The position numbers and the translations under genes were made by a program. This document shows positions 36,109-44,889 of a stretch of 64,000 bases of DNA, piece by piece; the stretch's first letter is position 1; each line of letters begins with the position of its first letter. A model generated the notes under the pieces. The model searched no databases. It saw only the letters and a list, made by a program, of their open reading frames with translations, and was not told the DNA's origin. The stretch spans positions 6,386,001-6,450,000 of the forward strand of contig NZ_CP108938.1 in NCBI RefSeq assembly GCF_036347135.1, in the 5' to 3' direction. This DNA is from Streptomyces sp. NBC_00775. Lineage in GTDB: Bacteria > Actinomycetota > Actinomycetes > Streptomycetales > Streptomycetaceae.

Positions 36109-37050
36109 ATGACCAGGGTCGCTGCCATCGACTGCGGCACCAACTCCATCAGGCTGCTCGTCGCCGACGCGGACCCGGAGACGGGGGAACTCGTCGAGCT
36201 GGACCGCAGGATGACGATCGTGCGGCTCGGGCAGGGCGTCGACCGGACGGGCCGGCTGGCTCCCGAGGCGCTGGCGCGGACCTTCGCGGCGTGCAGGGAG
36301 TACGCGGCGATCATCAAGGAGCACGGCGCGGAGCGGCTGCGCTTCGTGGCGACCTCGGCGTCCCGCGACGCGGAGAACCGGGACGAGTTCGTGCGCGGGG
36401 TGCTGGACATCCTCGGGGTCGAGCCCGAGGTCATCTCCGGTGACCAGGAGGCCGAGTTCTCCTTCACGGGCGCGACGAAGGAGCTGACGGGGCGTGACGA
36501 CCTCGCCAAGCCGTACCTCGTGGTGGACATCGGCGGCGGGTCGACCGAGTTCGTCGTCGGCGACGACCATGTGCGGGCGGCGCGCTCCGTGGACGTCGGC
36601 TGCGTGCGGATGACCGAGCGGCACCTCGTGCACGACGGCGCCGTGACCGACCCGCCCACCAAGGAGCAGATCGCGGCGATGCGCGCCGACATCGAGGCGG
36701 CCCTCGACCTCGCCGAGGAGACGGTCCCGCTGCGCGAGGCGCACACGCTCGTCGGGCTGGCCGGTTCGGTCACCACCGTGTCGGCGATCGCGCAGAACCT
36801 GCCCGAGTACGACTCCGAGGCCATCCACCACTCCCGCGTCTCCTACGACCGTGTCCGCGAGATCACCGAGTGGCTGCTGGCGTCGACGCACGCCGAGCGC
36901 GCGGCCGTCCCCTCCATGCATCCGGGGCGCGTCGACGTGATCGCCGCGGGCGCCCTCGTACTGCTCTCGATCATGGAGCGGATCGGGGCGCGTGAGGTCG
37001 ATGTCAGCGAGCACGACATTCTCGACGGGATCGCGTGGTCCGTGGCGTAA
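36109..37050 (+). CDS. ppx: Ppx/GppA-type exopolyphosphatase
   Basis: A 313-residue member of the ASKHA superfamily: phosphate-binding VAAIDCGTNSIRLLVAD at the N-terminus, FVATSASRDAENRDEF, and the second phosphate loop VVDIGGGSTEFVVG near 140-153. Short actinobacterial Ppx1/Ppx2 proteins hydrolyse polyphosphate and/or pppGpp. It lacks the C-terminal HD-like domain of long E. coli-type Ppx, as expected for this length. AGGAG lies 10 bases before the ATG. It belongs to the eno block but is separated by a dispersed repeat. Confidence 0.93.
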   Translation: MTRVAAIDCGTNSIRLLVADADPETGELVELDRRMTIVRLGQGVDRTGRLAPEALARTFAACREYAAIIKEHGAERLRFVATSASRDAENRDEFVRGVLDILGVEPEVISGDQEAEFSFTGATKELTGRDDLAKPYLVVDIGGGSTEFVVGDDHVRAARSVDVGCVRMTERHLVHDGAVTDPPTKEQIAAMRADIEAALDLAEETVPLREAHTLVGLAGSVTTVSAIAQNLPEYDSEAIHHSRVSYDRVREITEWLLASTHAERAAVPSMHPGRVDVIAAGALVLLSIMERIGAREVDVSEHDILDGIAWSVA

Positions 37051-37159
37051 GCCATGGTGCGGCCGTGGCGTAGGCCATGTTCCGGCCGTGGCTTGGGTCT
37101 CCTTGACTACTTGTCGGTAGCCCTCGGCTGAGCAGGTCGGATAACGTATGAGCGCGCCT

Positions 37160-37181
37160 GAGGGGCACCGAAAAGCCCCTC
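37160..37181 (+). terminator. Terminator hairpin after ppx
   Basis: GAGGGGC and GCCCCTC form a perfect 7-bp stem around the loop ACCGAAAA, 110 bases after the ppx stop. Confidence 0.55.
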
Positions 37182-37203
37182 GGTGATGCGCCGTCGGGAA
37201 AGT

Positions 37204-37221
37204 TCGTGAAGTTCTTCACAA
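37204..37221. promoter_or_regulatory. Rex operator-like palindrome upstream of ndh
   Basis: TCGTGAAGTTCTTCACAA matches the Rex operator pattern TTGTGAA-N4-TTCACAA with one mismatch. Rex is the NADH/NAD+-sensing repressor of actinobacteria and controls respiratory genes, so a site before a type II NADH dehydrogenase is sensible. It lies about 320 bases before the ndh start. Confidence 0.6.
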
Positions 37222-37540
37222 GGAAAAAAGCCCTGCTGGGCGAGGATTGAGTCTTAGGGGTTGCCGTGGAGGGCTCAGGCGGCCCGGGAGCGTGCTCACA
37301 GGAGCATTCCGAGGGTGTCGCCGAAGGGCGAGGCGGGGGTCTGGTCCAGTCGGTCCGAGAGGGGTCCGAAAGGCCGGAGCGGCAGCTCACGCGGTGTTGA
37401 CAACGGTCCGCGGAGCACGGTGGTTCCCCTTTGTCACCATGACCTGGGTCACGTGGGCGGCGCAGTGTAGCAGAGCCCCTGTAGGAGCTTGTGAAGGGGC
37501 GCACGAGCGACCCCCCATGACCGGGTGGATACTCGATGGC

Positions 37541-38941
37541 ATGAGCACCACGGAGCGTCCCAGGATCCTCGTAGTAGGCGGTGGGTACGTAGGCCTGTAC
37601 GCAGCTCGGCGCATTCTCAAGAAGATGCGCTACGGAGAGGCGACCGTCACGGTCGTCGACCCCCGGTCGTACATGACCTACCAGCCCTTCCTCCCCGAAG
37701 CCGCCGCCGGCAGCATCTCCCCGCGGCATGTCGTCGTCCCGCTGCGACGCGTGCTGCCCAAGGCGGAGGTTCTCACCGGCCGGGTCACCACCATCGACCA
37801 GGACCGCAAGGTCGCCACGATCGCCCCCCTCGTGGGTGAGGCGTACGAGCTGCCTTTCGACTACCTCGTCATCGCGATGGGCGCGGTCTCCCGCACCTTC
37901 CCGATCCCCGGCCTCGCCGAACAGGGCATCGGCATGAAGGGCATCGAGGAGGCCATCGGCCTGCGCAACCACGTCCTTGAGCAGCTCGACAAGGCCGACT
38001 CCACGACCGACGAGGACGTCCGCCGCAAGGCGCTCACCTTCGTCTTCGTGGGTGGCGGTTTCGCCGGCGCCGAGACCATCGGCGAGGTCGAGGACATGGC
38101 CCGCGACGCGTCGAAGTACTACACCAACGTGTCCCGCGAGGACATGCGCTTCATCCTCGTCGACGCCGCGGACAAGATCCTTCCCGAGGTCGGCCCGAAG
38201 CTCGGTCAGTACGGCAAGGAGCACCTGGAGAGCCGCGGTGTGGAGATCTACCTCTCCACGTCCATGGACTCCTGCGTCGACGGCCACGTCGTTCTGAAGA
38301 ACGGCCTCGAGGTCGACTCCAACACGATCGTGTGGACGGCCGGCGTCAAGCCGAACCCCGTCCTCTCCCGGTTCGGTCTGCCGCTCGGTCCGCGTGGTCA
38401 CGTGGACACCCAGACCACCCTCCAGGTGCAGGGCACGGACTACATCTGGGCCGCCGGCGACAACGCGCAGGTTCCCGACATGGCCGCCCGCAAGGCCGGC
38501 GTCGAGAACGCCTGGTGCCCGCCGAACGCGCAGCACGCGCTGCGTCAGGCGAAGGTCCTCGGCGACAACGTGGTCTCCGGTATGCGGGGCTTCCCGCAGA
38601 AGTCGTACGCGCACTCCAACAAGGGTGCTGTCGCGGGGCTCGGCCTGCACAAGGGCGTCGCGATGATCGTCATGGGCAAGATGAAGATCAAGCTCAAGGG
38701 TCGTCTGGCGTGGTACATGCACCGCGGCTATCACGGTCTGGCCATGCCGACCTGGAACCGGAAGATCCGTGTCTTCGCGGACTGGACGCTTGCGATGTTC
38801 CTGAAGCGTGAGGTCGTCTCGCTCGGGGCCATCGAGTCTCCTCGCGAGGAGTTCTACGAGGCTGCCAAGCCGGCGCCGGCCGCTGCCGCCGCCGCTCCGG
38901 CTGCCGCCGCGAAGACCGAGGAGAAGGCCAAGGCCTCCTGA
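37541..38941 (+). CDS. ndh: Type II NADH dehydrogenase (NDH-2)
   Basis: A 466-residue flavoprotein that passes electrons from NADH to menaquinone without pumping protons. It has an FAD-binding fold at the N-terminus (RILVVGGGYVGLYAARRIL), an NADH-binding fold around 165-180 (LTFVFVGGGFAGAETIGEVE), and a C-terminal membrane-anchoring region (RLAWYMHRGYHGLAMPTWNR). A short Ala/Pro/Lys-rich tail ends the protein. The ATG at 37541 has no SD; a GATACT box lies 9 bases upstream, so a leaderless transcript is possible in addition to one starting near the Rex site. A perfect 17-bp terminator follows. Confidence 0.93.
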   Translation: MSTTERPRILVVGGGYVGLYAARRILKKMRYGEATVTVVDPRSYMTYQPFLPEAAAGSISPRHVVVPLRRVLPKAEVLTGRVTTIDQDRKVATIAPLVGEAYELPFDYLVIAMGAVSRTFPIPGLAEQGIGMKGIEEAIGLRNHVLEQLDKADSTTDEDVRRKALTFVFVGGGFAGAETIGEVEDMARDASKYYTNVSREDMRFILVDAADKILPEVGPKLGQYGKEHLESRGVEIYLSTSMDSCVDGHVVLKNGLEVDSNTIVWTAGVKPNPVLSRFGLPLGPRGHVDTQTTLQVQGTDYIWAAGDNAQVPDMAARKAGVENAWCPPNAQHALRQAKVLGDNVVSGMRGFPQKSYAHSNKGAVAGLGLHKGVAMIVMGKMKIKLKGRLAWYMHRGYHGLAMPTWNRKIRVFADWTLAMFLKREVVSLGAIESPREEFYEAAKPAPAAAAAAPAAAAKTEEKAKAS

Positions 38942-38960
38942 CCTCCGGTCACCGTTTTGC

Positions 38961-39010
38961 CCGAAGGGGCCGCTCGCCATCCGTGGTGCGAGCGGCCCCT
39001 TCGGGGTTTT
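38961..39010 (+). terminator. Terminator after ndh
   Basis: CCGAAGGGGCCGCTCGC and its perfect complement (38988-39004) with a 10-base loop, followed by GGTTTT. Confidence 0.75.
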
Positions 39011-39033
39011 CGCCCCCAGACCCCCGCGCCTTC

Positions 39034-39151
39034 AGGGGCGCGGGGAACTGCGCGAGCAACCCCCACCGTCCCGCGGGCGACACACAACCCAGGGGGGTCT
39101 GGGGGCGCAGCCCCCAGGAACGGGATGGGACGGGTAGGGGCGGCGGGGGCG
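39034..39151. repeat. Dispersed palindromic element, copy C (right half)
   Basis: It contains one inner arm (from AGGGGCGCGGGGAACTGCGC) and one outer arm ending GGGACGGGTAGGGGCGGCGG at the right. The left half is missing, replaced by the ndh terminator. It lies between ndh and cfa. Confidence 0.85.
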
Positions 39152-39273
39152 AAAAACGTGGTGGGTGCATCTATTTTGCGAAGGTGTAACGCGGAAGGGG
39201 GACTGCGCGCGGGACGTGTTGGTGTTTACGTGGTGTTGGAGCGTTCGGGAGTGTTGTCTCGGAGGTGTACGCC

Positions 39274-40563
39274 ATGCAGGACGCCGCGTCGCGGCTGAAG
39301 AGCCTTGTGGAACAGTTGCTGGGGGCCCCGCTCCCGGTCCGCATCCGCGCCTGGGACGGTTCGGTCGCAGGTCCCCCCGACGCCCCCGCCCTCGTCGTGC
39401 GCAACCGAAAGGCCGTGCGCCGACTGTTGTGGAAACCCGGCGAGTTGGGGCTCGCCCGGGCCTGGGTGGCCGGTGATCTGGGCGTGGAGGGTGACCTGTA
39501 CGCCGCCCTGGACCTGGTGGCCGGGCTGCTGTGGGAGCGGGGCGAGGACGCGAGGGGCGTCTCCGAGGCCCTGCGCGACCCCGAGGTGCGCGCCGCCGTC
39601 CGCGGGCTGCTGAAGATGGCCGGATCCCCGCTGCCGCCCGCCCCGCCCCGCGAGGAGGTCCGCAGACGCCGCCACCTGCACACCAAGCGCAGCGACAAAC
39701 GAGCCATCAGCCACCACTACGACGTGGGGAACGACTTCTACGAGATCGTCCTCGGGCCGTCCATGATCTACTCGTGCGCCTACTGGGACGAGGGCGGCAC
39801 CCTTGAGGACGCCCAGCGTGACAAGCTCGAACTCATCTCCGGAAAACTCGACCTGAAGCCCGGTCAGCGGCTCCTCGACGTCGGCTGCGGCTGGGGCTCG
39901 ATGGCCATTCACGCCGCCCGCGAGCATGGCGCGAGCGTCGTCGGGGTGACCTTGTCGCAGGAGCAGGCCGCGTACGCCCGTAAACGGGTCGCCGACGAGG
40001 GGCTGACGGACAAGGTCGAGATCCGGGTGCAGGACTATCGGGACGTCGCCGACGGGCCGTACGACGCCATTTCCTCCATCGGCATGGCCGAACACGTCGG
40101 CGCCGAGCGCTACTTGGAATACGCCGAGGTGCTGTACCAACTCCTCAAGCCCGGTGGGCGGTTGCTCAACCACCAGATCGCGCGACGGCCGCAGCGGGAC
40201 GAATCGGCGTACTCCGTCGACGAGTTCATCGACGCGTACGTCTTTCCCGACGGCGAGCTCGCGCCCATCGGGACCACCGTGACGCAACTGGAGCGCGCCG
40301 GGTTCGAGGTGCGCGACGTCGAGTCCATCCGCGAGCACTACGCGCTCACCCTGCGCCGCTGGGTCACCAACCTGGAGGCGCAGTGGCCGCGCGCCGTCAA
40401 GCTCTCCAGCCCCGGCCGGGCCCGCGTCTGGCGCCTGTACATGGCGGCCAGCGCGCTCGCCTTCGAGCGCAACCGCATCGGCGTCAACCAGGTGCTGGCG
40501 GTCAGGACACCGGAGGTGCCCGGCGGGTCCGGGATGCCACTTCGGGCCCGTACCTGGAACTGA
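39274..40563 (+). CDS. cfa: Cyclopropane-fatty-acyl-phospholipid synthase family methyltransferase
   Basis: A 429-residue SAM-dependent enzyme of the CFAS/mycolic-acid-cyclopropane-synthase family, which adds a methylene or methyl group to unsaturated acyl chains of membrane phospholipids. After an N-terminal lipid-binding region come AISHHYDVGNDFYEIVLGPS and MIYSCAYW, then the SAM motif LLDVGCGWGSMAIHAA near 205-220, and SIGMAEHVG. GGAGG lies 8 bases before the ATG at 39274. It converges with the ABC permease gene across a 24-bp perfect terminator. Confidence 0.93.
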   Translation: MQDAASRLKSLVEQLLGAPLPVRIRAWDGSVAGPPDAPALVVRNRKAVRRLLWKPGELGLARAWVAGDLGVEGDLYAALDLVAGLLWERGEDARGVSEALRDPEVRAAVRGLLKMAGSPLPPAPPREEVRRRRHLHTKRSDKRAISHHYDVGNDFYEIVLGPSMIYSCAYWDEGGTLEDAQRDKLELISGKLDLKPGQRLLDVGCGWGSMAIHAAREHGASVVGVTLSQEQAAYARKRVADEGLTDKVEIRVQDYRDVADGPYDAISSIGMAEHVGAERYLEYAEVLYQLLKPGGRLLNHQIARRPQRDESAYSVDEFIDAYVFPDGELAPIGTTVTQLERAGFEVRDVESIREHYALTLRRWVTNLEAQWPRAVKLSSPGRARVWRLYMAASALAFERNRIGVNQVLAVRTPEVPGGSGMPLRARTWN

Positions 40564-40572
40564 CTGACGTAT

Positions 40573-40624
40573 GTGCGTGAGGAGGGGCCCCGTTCCAGCC
40601 GGAACGGGGCCCCTCCTCACGCAC
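40573..40624. terminator. Bidirectional terminator, 24-bp perfect stem
   Basis: 40573-40596 (GTGCGTGAGGAGGGGCCCCG and four more bases) is perfectly complementary to 40601-40624 with a 4-base loop, between convergent genes. Confidence 0.8.
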
Positions 40625-40653
40625 CACCAAGGCGCCAAGGCGCGTTACTCCGA

Positions 40654-43185
40654 TTACTCCGACTTGATCGCCGTCAGCATGTTCAGGCGAGCCGCCCGCC
40701 GGGCCGGCCACAGTGCCGCCAGGACGCCGACCGTCGCCGCGAGGAGCAGGAAGAGGCCCATCCGGCCCCAGGGCAGGACCAGTTCGTACGTCGACATCTT
40801 GGTGCCCAGCAGCTCACCGGCCGCCCAGCCGAAGAACACGCCCAGGCCGATGCCGAGTACGCCGCCGAAGAGCGAGATGACCAGGGACTCCAGGCGGACC
40901 ATGCGCTTGATGCCCTTGCGGTCGAGGCCGATCGCCCGCAGCATCCCGATCTCCTGCGAGCGCTCGAAGACCGACATCGCGAGGGTGTTGATGACACCGA
41001 GGACGGCGACGATGACCGCCATCGCGAGCAGGCCGTAGAGCATGTTCAGCATCAGCGTGAACATCTGCGCGATGCCGTCGGAGATGTCCTTCTTGTCCTG
41101 GACCTGGATGGCCGGGTTGTCGCCGAGGGCCTTCTCCAGCTTGTCCTTGGCCGCGTCCGACGGGCCGCCCGCCGTCTTCACCATGACCTGGAGGTCGGAG
41201 GCGGTGCCGGTCTGGTGGGGGGAGAGTGTCGCGTTGTCCACGATGATGCCGTGGATCATCTGGTTGCCCTCATAGACACCGGCGACGGACAGCTTCTCCT
41301 TCTTCCCGTCCTCGTACGAGACCGTGAAGTGCGAACCGGCCGTCCAGTGGTGGGACTTGGCGGTGTCCTTGTCCACGACGACCCGCGTGCCGCCGACCTT
41401 GAAGGCGCCGTCCGCGATCGTGAGGTCGGTGAGCTTCGTGATGGAGCCGCCGTTCACGCCCGTCAGGTACTCGGTCCGCTGGTCGATGCGCGAGGGCGCG
41501 TCGCGCAGCGAGCTGCTGTCGGTGACCCCGTCGACGCCGGCGAGCTTCTTCGCGACGTCCGGCGAGAGCGCGTTGCCGTTCGCCATCGAGATGACGTAGT
41601 CCGCCTTGATCGCGGAGCTGGCCATCTTGTCGATCGACTTCTGCAGGCTGCCCGCCATCACCGTCATGCCGGTGATCAGGGTGAGGCCGATCATCAGGGC
41701 GGAGGCGGTGGCGGCCGTGCGGCGCGGGTTGCGGACCGAGTTCTGGCGGGCCAGCTTGCCGGAGACTCCGAAGACGCGGAGGACGGGCGCGGCGGCCGCG
41801 ATCAGCGGGCGGGACAGCAGCGGGGTGAGGACGAAGACGCCGATGATGAGCAGGACCGCGCCGAGACCCATCGGGGCCTGGCCGTCCGAGCCGTCCATCG
41901 TCGTCGCGTACAGCACCACGGCGACGCCCGCCGCCGAGAAGAGCGCGCCGAGCGTGTTCCGTACGACCAGGGACTTCGTCGTCGCCTTCGCGTGCACGCT
42001 GCTCATCGCGGCGACCGGCGGGATCTTCGCGGCGCGGCGGCCCGGCAGCCAGGCGGCCAGCATCGTGATGAGGATGCCGACGAGCAGGGCGGTGCCGATC
42101 GTGCCCGGCGAGATCACCAGCGGGCCGTCCGGCACGGTGGCGCCGAGCGTGCCCATCAGGGAGCGCATGCCGGCGCCGATGCCGATGCCCGCGGCCAGGC
42201 CCGCGACGGCGGCGACCGCGCCGACCACGAACGCCTCGACCAGCACCGACCGCGTGACCTGCCGGCGGGAGGCGCCGACGGCGCGCATCAGGGCCAGTTC
42301 CTTGGTGCGCTGGGCGACCAGCATGGTGAAGGTGTTGGCGATGATGAACGTGCCGACGAACAGCGCGATGCCGGCGAAGACCAGCAGGCCCGTCTTCATG
42401 CCGCTCATCGCCGAGGAGATCATGGTGGCCTGGTCGTCGGCGAGCTGCTTGCCGGTGGTGGTGGAGGCGGTGTCCTTCGGTACGACATCGTCCAAGGCGT
42501 TGCGCAGGGCGGTCTGGCTGGTGCCGGCCGCCGCCTTCACGTCGATCTCGTCGTACGAGCCGACCGAGTCGAAGAGCTGCTGCGCGGTCTTCGTGTCGAA
42601 GAGGGCGAGGCTGCCGCCCGCGGCGACGTTGCCGTCGTCGGTGGTGAAGATGCCGGTGACGGTGGGCGTGAGGACCGGGCCGTCGACCGACAGCCGTACG
42701 GTGTCGCCGACCTTGTAGCCCGCGCGCTTCGCGGTCTCCGAGTCGATCGCGACCTCGTCCGTGCCCTGGGGGGCGTGACCGCTCGTCAGCGGATACCGGG
42801 GGTCCTTGTCGCCCCAGTAGTTGCCGCCCTGCGACTGGAAGCCGCCGCCGATGAGCTTGCCGTCCTTGTCGGCGATGGCGGTGAAGCCGTTCACCACGCC
42901 GATCGCGGAGGCCGCGCCCGGGACCGTGGCGGCCTTGTCGAGCAGCGGCTGCGTGAGCTTCGGTTCCTTGCCGACGGTGTCGCCCTTGTCCGCCTGGCTC
43001 TCCGGCTGGATGGCGACGTCGACCTGGTCGAAGCCCTTGGCGGAGCTCTTCTGGTAGGCGTCGGAGATGGTGTTGGTGAAGACCAGGGTGCCTGACACGA
43101 ACGCCACGCCGAGCATCACGGCGAGGACGGTCATCAGGAGCCTGGCCTTGTGCGCGAGGACGTTGCGCAAGGCGGTACGGAACAT
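40654..43185 (-). CDS. FtsX-type ABC transporter permease (second copy)
   Basis: An 843-residue permease with the same plan as the one at 5983-8547: an N-terminal helix (LLMTVLAVMLGVAFVSGTLV), an extracytoplasmic MacB_PCD-like region, and FtsX domains with LVAQRTKELALMRAVGASRR near 290 and VFERSQEIGMLRAIGLDRKG near 765. It is expected to pair with the ATPase at 43467-44237, but the two are separated by 281 bases that hold a dispersed palindromic element, instead of overlapping. The ribosome binding site is weak. Confidence 0.92.
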   Translation of the reverse strand: MFRTALRNVLAHKARLLMTVLAVMLGVAFVSGTLVFTNTISDAYQKSSAKGFDQVDVAIQPESQADKGDTVGKEPKLTQPLLDKAATVPGAASAIGVVNGFTAIADKDGKLIGGGFQSQGGNYWGDKDPRYPLTSGHAPQGTDEVAIDSETAKRAGYKVGDTVRLSVDGPVLTPTVTGIFTTDDGNVAAGGSLALFDTKTAQQLFDSVGSYDEIDVKAAAGTSQTALRNALDDVVPKDTASTTTGKQLADDQATMISSAMSGMKTGLLVFAGIALFVGTFIIANTFTMLVAQRTKELALMRAVGASRRQVTRSVLVEAFVVGAVAAVAGLAAGIGIGAGMRSLMGTLGATVPDGPLVISPGTIGTALLVGILITMLAAWLPGRRAAKIPPVAAMSSVHAKATTKSLVVRNTLGALFSAAGVAVVLYATTMDGSDGQAPMGLGAVLLIIGVFVLTPLLSRPLIAAAAPVLRVFGVSGKLARQNSVRNPRRTAATASALMIGLTLITGMTVMAGSLQKSIDKMASSAIKADYVISMANGNALSPDVAKKLAGVDGVTDSSSLRDAPSRIDQRTEYLTGVNGGSITKLTDLTIADGAFKVGGTRVVVDKDTAKSHHWTAGSHFTVSYEDGKKEKLSVAGVYEGNQMIHGIIVDNATLSPHQTGTASDLQVMVKTAGGPSDAAKDKLEKALGDNPAIQVQDKKDISDGIAQMFTLMLNMLYGLLAMAVIVAVLGVINTLAMSVFERSQEIGMLRAIGLDRKGIKRMVRLESLVISLFGGVLGIGLGVFFGWAAGELLGTKMSTYELVLPWGRMGLFLLLAATVGVLAALWPARRAARLNMLTAIKSE

Positions 43186-43250
43186 TGTTTCTCAGTCCAG
43201 GAGAGGGAGGCTGTCGGCGAGTGGAGGGTGTGGCTGTGCGCGGGTTCTTT

Positions 43251-43453
43251 CGCCCCCGCCGCCCCTACCCGTCCCATCCTTCTGGGGCTCCGCCCCAGAC
43301 CCCGTAGGCCGGTTCGTCGGCTGCGGGCCGGTGGGGGTTGTTCGCGCAGTTCCCCGCGCCCCTAAAAGGGGCGCGGGGAACTGCGCAATCTTTTAGGGGG
43401 TCTGGGGGCGTAGCCCCCAGGAACGGATGGGACGGGTAGGGGCGGCGGGGGCG
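43251..43453. repeat. Dispersed palindromic element, copy D (inside an ABC operon)
   Basis: A 203-bp copy with both outer arms (starting CGCCCCCGCCGCCCCTACCC) and tightly spaced inner arms around GCGCAGTTCCCCGCGCCCCT. It separates the ABC ATPase gene from its permease gene. Confidence 0.9.
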
Positions 43454-43466
43454 AGTTACCCGTGGC

Positions 43467-44237
43467 TCAGCTGGTGCGGCCCTTGGCGTCGAACTGCTTC
43501 ATGCGGTCGAGGACGGAGTCGGCGGTCGGGCCGTAGACCTCGTCGACGATGCGGCCGTCGGCGAGGAAGATCACCCGGTCGGCGTACGCGGCGGCCACCG
43601 GGTCATGGGTCACCATGACCACGGTCTGCCCCAACTCCCGTACGGAGTTGCGCAGGAAGCCGAGCACCTCCGCGCCCGAGCGGGAGTCGAGGTTTCCGGT
43701 GGGCTCGTCGCCGAAGATGATGTCGGGGCGGGAGGCGAGGGCGCGGGCGACGGCGACGCGCTGCTGCTGGCCGCCGGAGAGCTGGGAGGGCCGGTGGCCG
43801 AGGCGGTCGGCGAGGCCGATCATCGTGATGACCTTGTCCAGCCACTCCTTGTCGGGCTTGCGGCCCGCGATGTCCATCGGGAGCGTGATGTTCTCCAGGG
43901 CCGTCAGCGTCGGCAGCAGGTTGAACGCCTGGAAGATGAAGCCGATCTTGTCCCGGCGCAACTTGGTGAGCTGCTTGTCCTTGAGGGAGCCCAGCTCGGT
44001 CTCGCCGATGCGGACGGAGCCGGAGGAGAAGGTGTCCAGGCCCGCCACACAGTGCATCAGCGTGGACTTGCCGGACCCCGACGGGCCCATGATCGCGGTG
44101 AACTCGGCCTGGCGGAAGTCGACGGTGACCCGGTCGAGGGCGACCACCTGGGTCTCGCCCTGTCCATAGACCTTCGACAGTTCCGAGGCGCGGGCTGCCA
44201 CGGCGGTGGTTCGGTCGGCGAGGGGAGTGGTGGTCAC
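43467..44237 (-). CDS. ABC transporter ATPase, FtsX-type exporter (second copy)
   Basis: A 256-residue ATPase with Walker A GPSGSGKS (51-58), signature LSGGQ and Walker B IIFGDE, highly similar to the product of 5198-5986 including the end PTADSVLDRMKQFDAKGRTS. I chose the GTG at 44237 because AGGAG lies 9 bases upstream; the open frame to the ATG at 44297 adds a Ser/Pro-rich stretch without a ribosome binding site. It acts with the downstream permease, from which it is separated by a dispersed repeat. It is divergent from bldA. Confidence 0.9.
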   Translation of the reverse strand: MTTTPLADRTTAVAARASELSKVYGQGETQVVALDRVTVDFRQAEFTAIMGPSGSGKSTLMHCVAGLDTFSSGSVRIGETELGSLKDKQLTKLRRDKIGFIFQAFNLLPTLTALENITLPMDIAGRKPDKEWLDKVITMIGLADRLGHRPSQLSGGQQQRVAVARALASRPDIIFGDEPTGNLDSRSGAEVLGFLRNSVRELGQTVVMVTHDPVAAAYADRVIFLADGRIVDEVYGPTADSVLDRMKQFDAKGRTS

Positions 44238-44639
44238 GGGAGGGTGCTCCTGTCGGGACGACGACGATTTCGGCGATGCTTTCGGGTCGTGTTCCATCGT
44301 CGTCGCCGTTCGGGGCGATGTAGTCAGCCGCTGTTCTGGTTCCGAAGGCAGCCTGCGGTCGGACCGGGAGCGGTCGCGTCATACCTGGGGATGACAGGGC
44401 TTCCCTGAGCGATCTCCGGGTGTTCGGTGTGTTCGGGCCCTGTTCGGACGGTGAAATTCCGTCATTCCGTATACGCCGCCCTGGGGCGTCCGAAAGGCTG
44501 TTGGCAAGTGCGGATGGCCCGTACCGAGGGCTGATGCACCCTCAGACGTCAATAAAATAAGACAACATCGGGCCGCCCGTCCGCTGTTCGGGGGACGCGC
44601 CCCGATAGGCTCGGAACCTCGATGCGGAGCCCATGGCCT
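44238..44639. other. Divergent promoter region of the ABC ATPase and bldA
   Basis: No gene in about 400 bp. It includes the AT-rich AATAAAATAA at about 44550-44560, unusual for this genome, and the candidate bldA promoter GCTGTT-17-TAGGCT ending near 44612. Confidence 0.45.
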
Positions 44640-44722
44640 GCCCGGATGGTGGAATGCAGACACGGCGAGCTTAAACCTCGCTGCCCCTCGCGGGCGTACC
44701 GGTTCAAGTCCGGTTCCGGGCA
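44640..44722 (+). tRNA. bldA: tRNA-Leu(UAA), bldA
   Basis: A complete leucine tRNA. The acceptor stem is GCCCGGA/TCCGGGC with discriminator A, the anticodon arm GCGAG-CTTAAAC-CTCGC has anticodon TAA, there is a long variable arm as in all tRNA-Leu, and the T-arm is CCGGTTCAAGTCCGG. The CCA end is not fully encoded (ACCT follows). UUA is the rarest codon in Streptomyces, and this tRNA, bldA, gates translation of TTA-containing developmental and secondary-metabolism genes. A flavohemoglobin gene in this window contains a TTA codon. A TAGGCT -10-like box lies about 28 bases upstream. Confidence 0.97.
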
Positions 44723-44840
44723 CCTCCGACCCCTCACTTCGGCCGCGGCCTTCCCCGGGGATCTCCCCAGGCCTCTCAAGGACCTCGTCACCGACCGTTG
44801 ACAGCAAGCGCGTGCGGTCGGAGACTCCCTTCAGGAAATG

Positions 44841-44856
44841 GTGAAGGAAATTTCAC
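44841..44856. promoter_or_regulatory. Palindrome before pobA
   Basis: GTGAA-N6-TTCAC, 33 bases before the pobA start, is a candidate operator for an aromatic-responsive regulator. No regulator gene is adjacent. Confidence 0.35.
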
Positions 44857-44889
44857 TACACGAACAGAGGAACGCGAAGGGGCGTGCCG

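Larger units (their letters stand above)
37051..37540. other. Long ppx-ndh intergenic region, 490 bp
   Basis: No gene is supported. The region contains a short direct repeat around GGCCATG near 37050-37090, a terminator hairpin at 37160-37181, and a Rex-like palindrome at 37204-37221. Downstream, TTGACA at 37395 is a promoter candidate without a good -10. The length suggests a regulated promoter and a long leader for ndh. Confidence 0.5.

Noticed and set aside
37247..37540. N-terminal extension or a small gene upstream of ndh
   Set aside because: The translated stretch has no family resemblance, and the FAD-binding fold begins right after the ATG at 37541.
40573..43095. An 840-residue + strand frame opposite the second permease gene
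   Set aside because: Low-complexity antisense shadow. The reverse-strand permease has all FtsX motifs.
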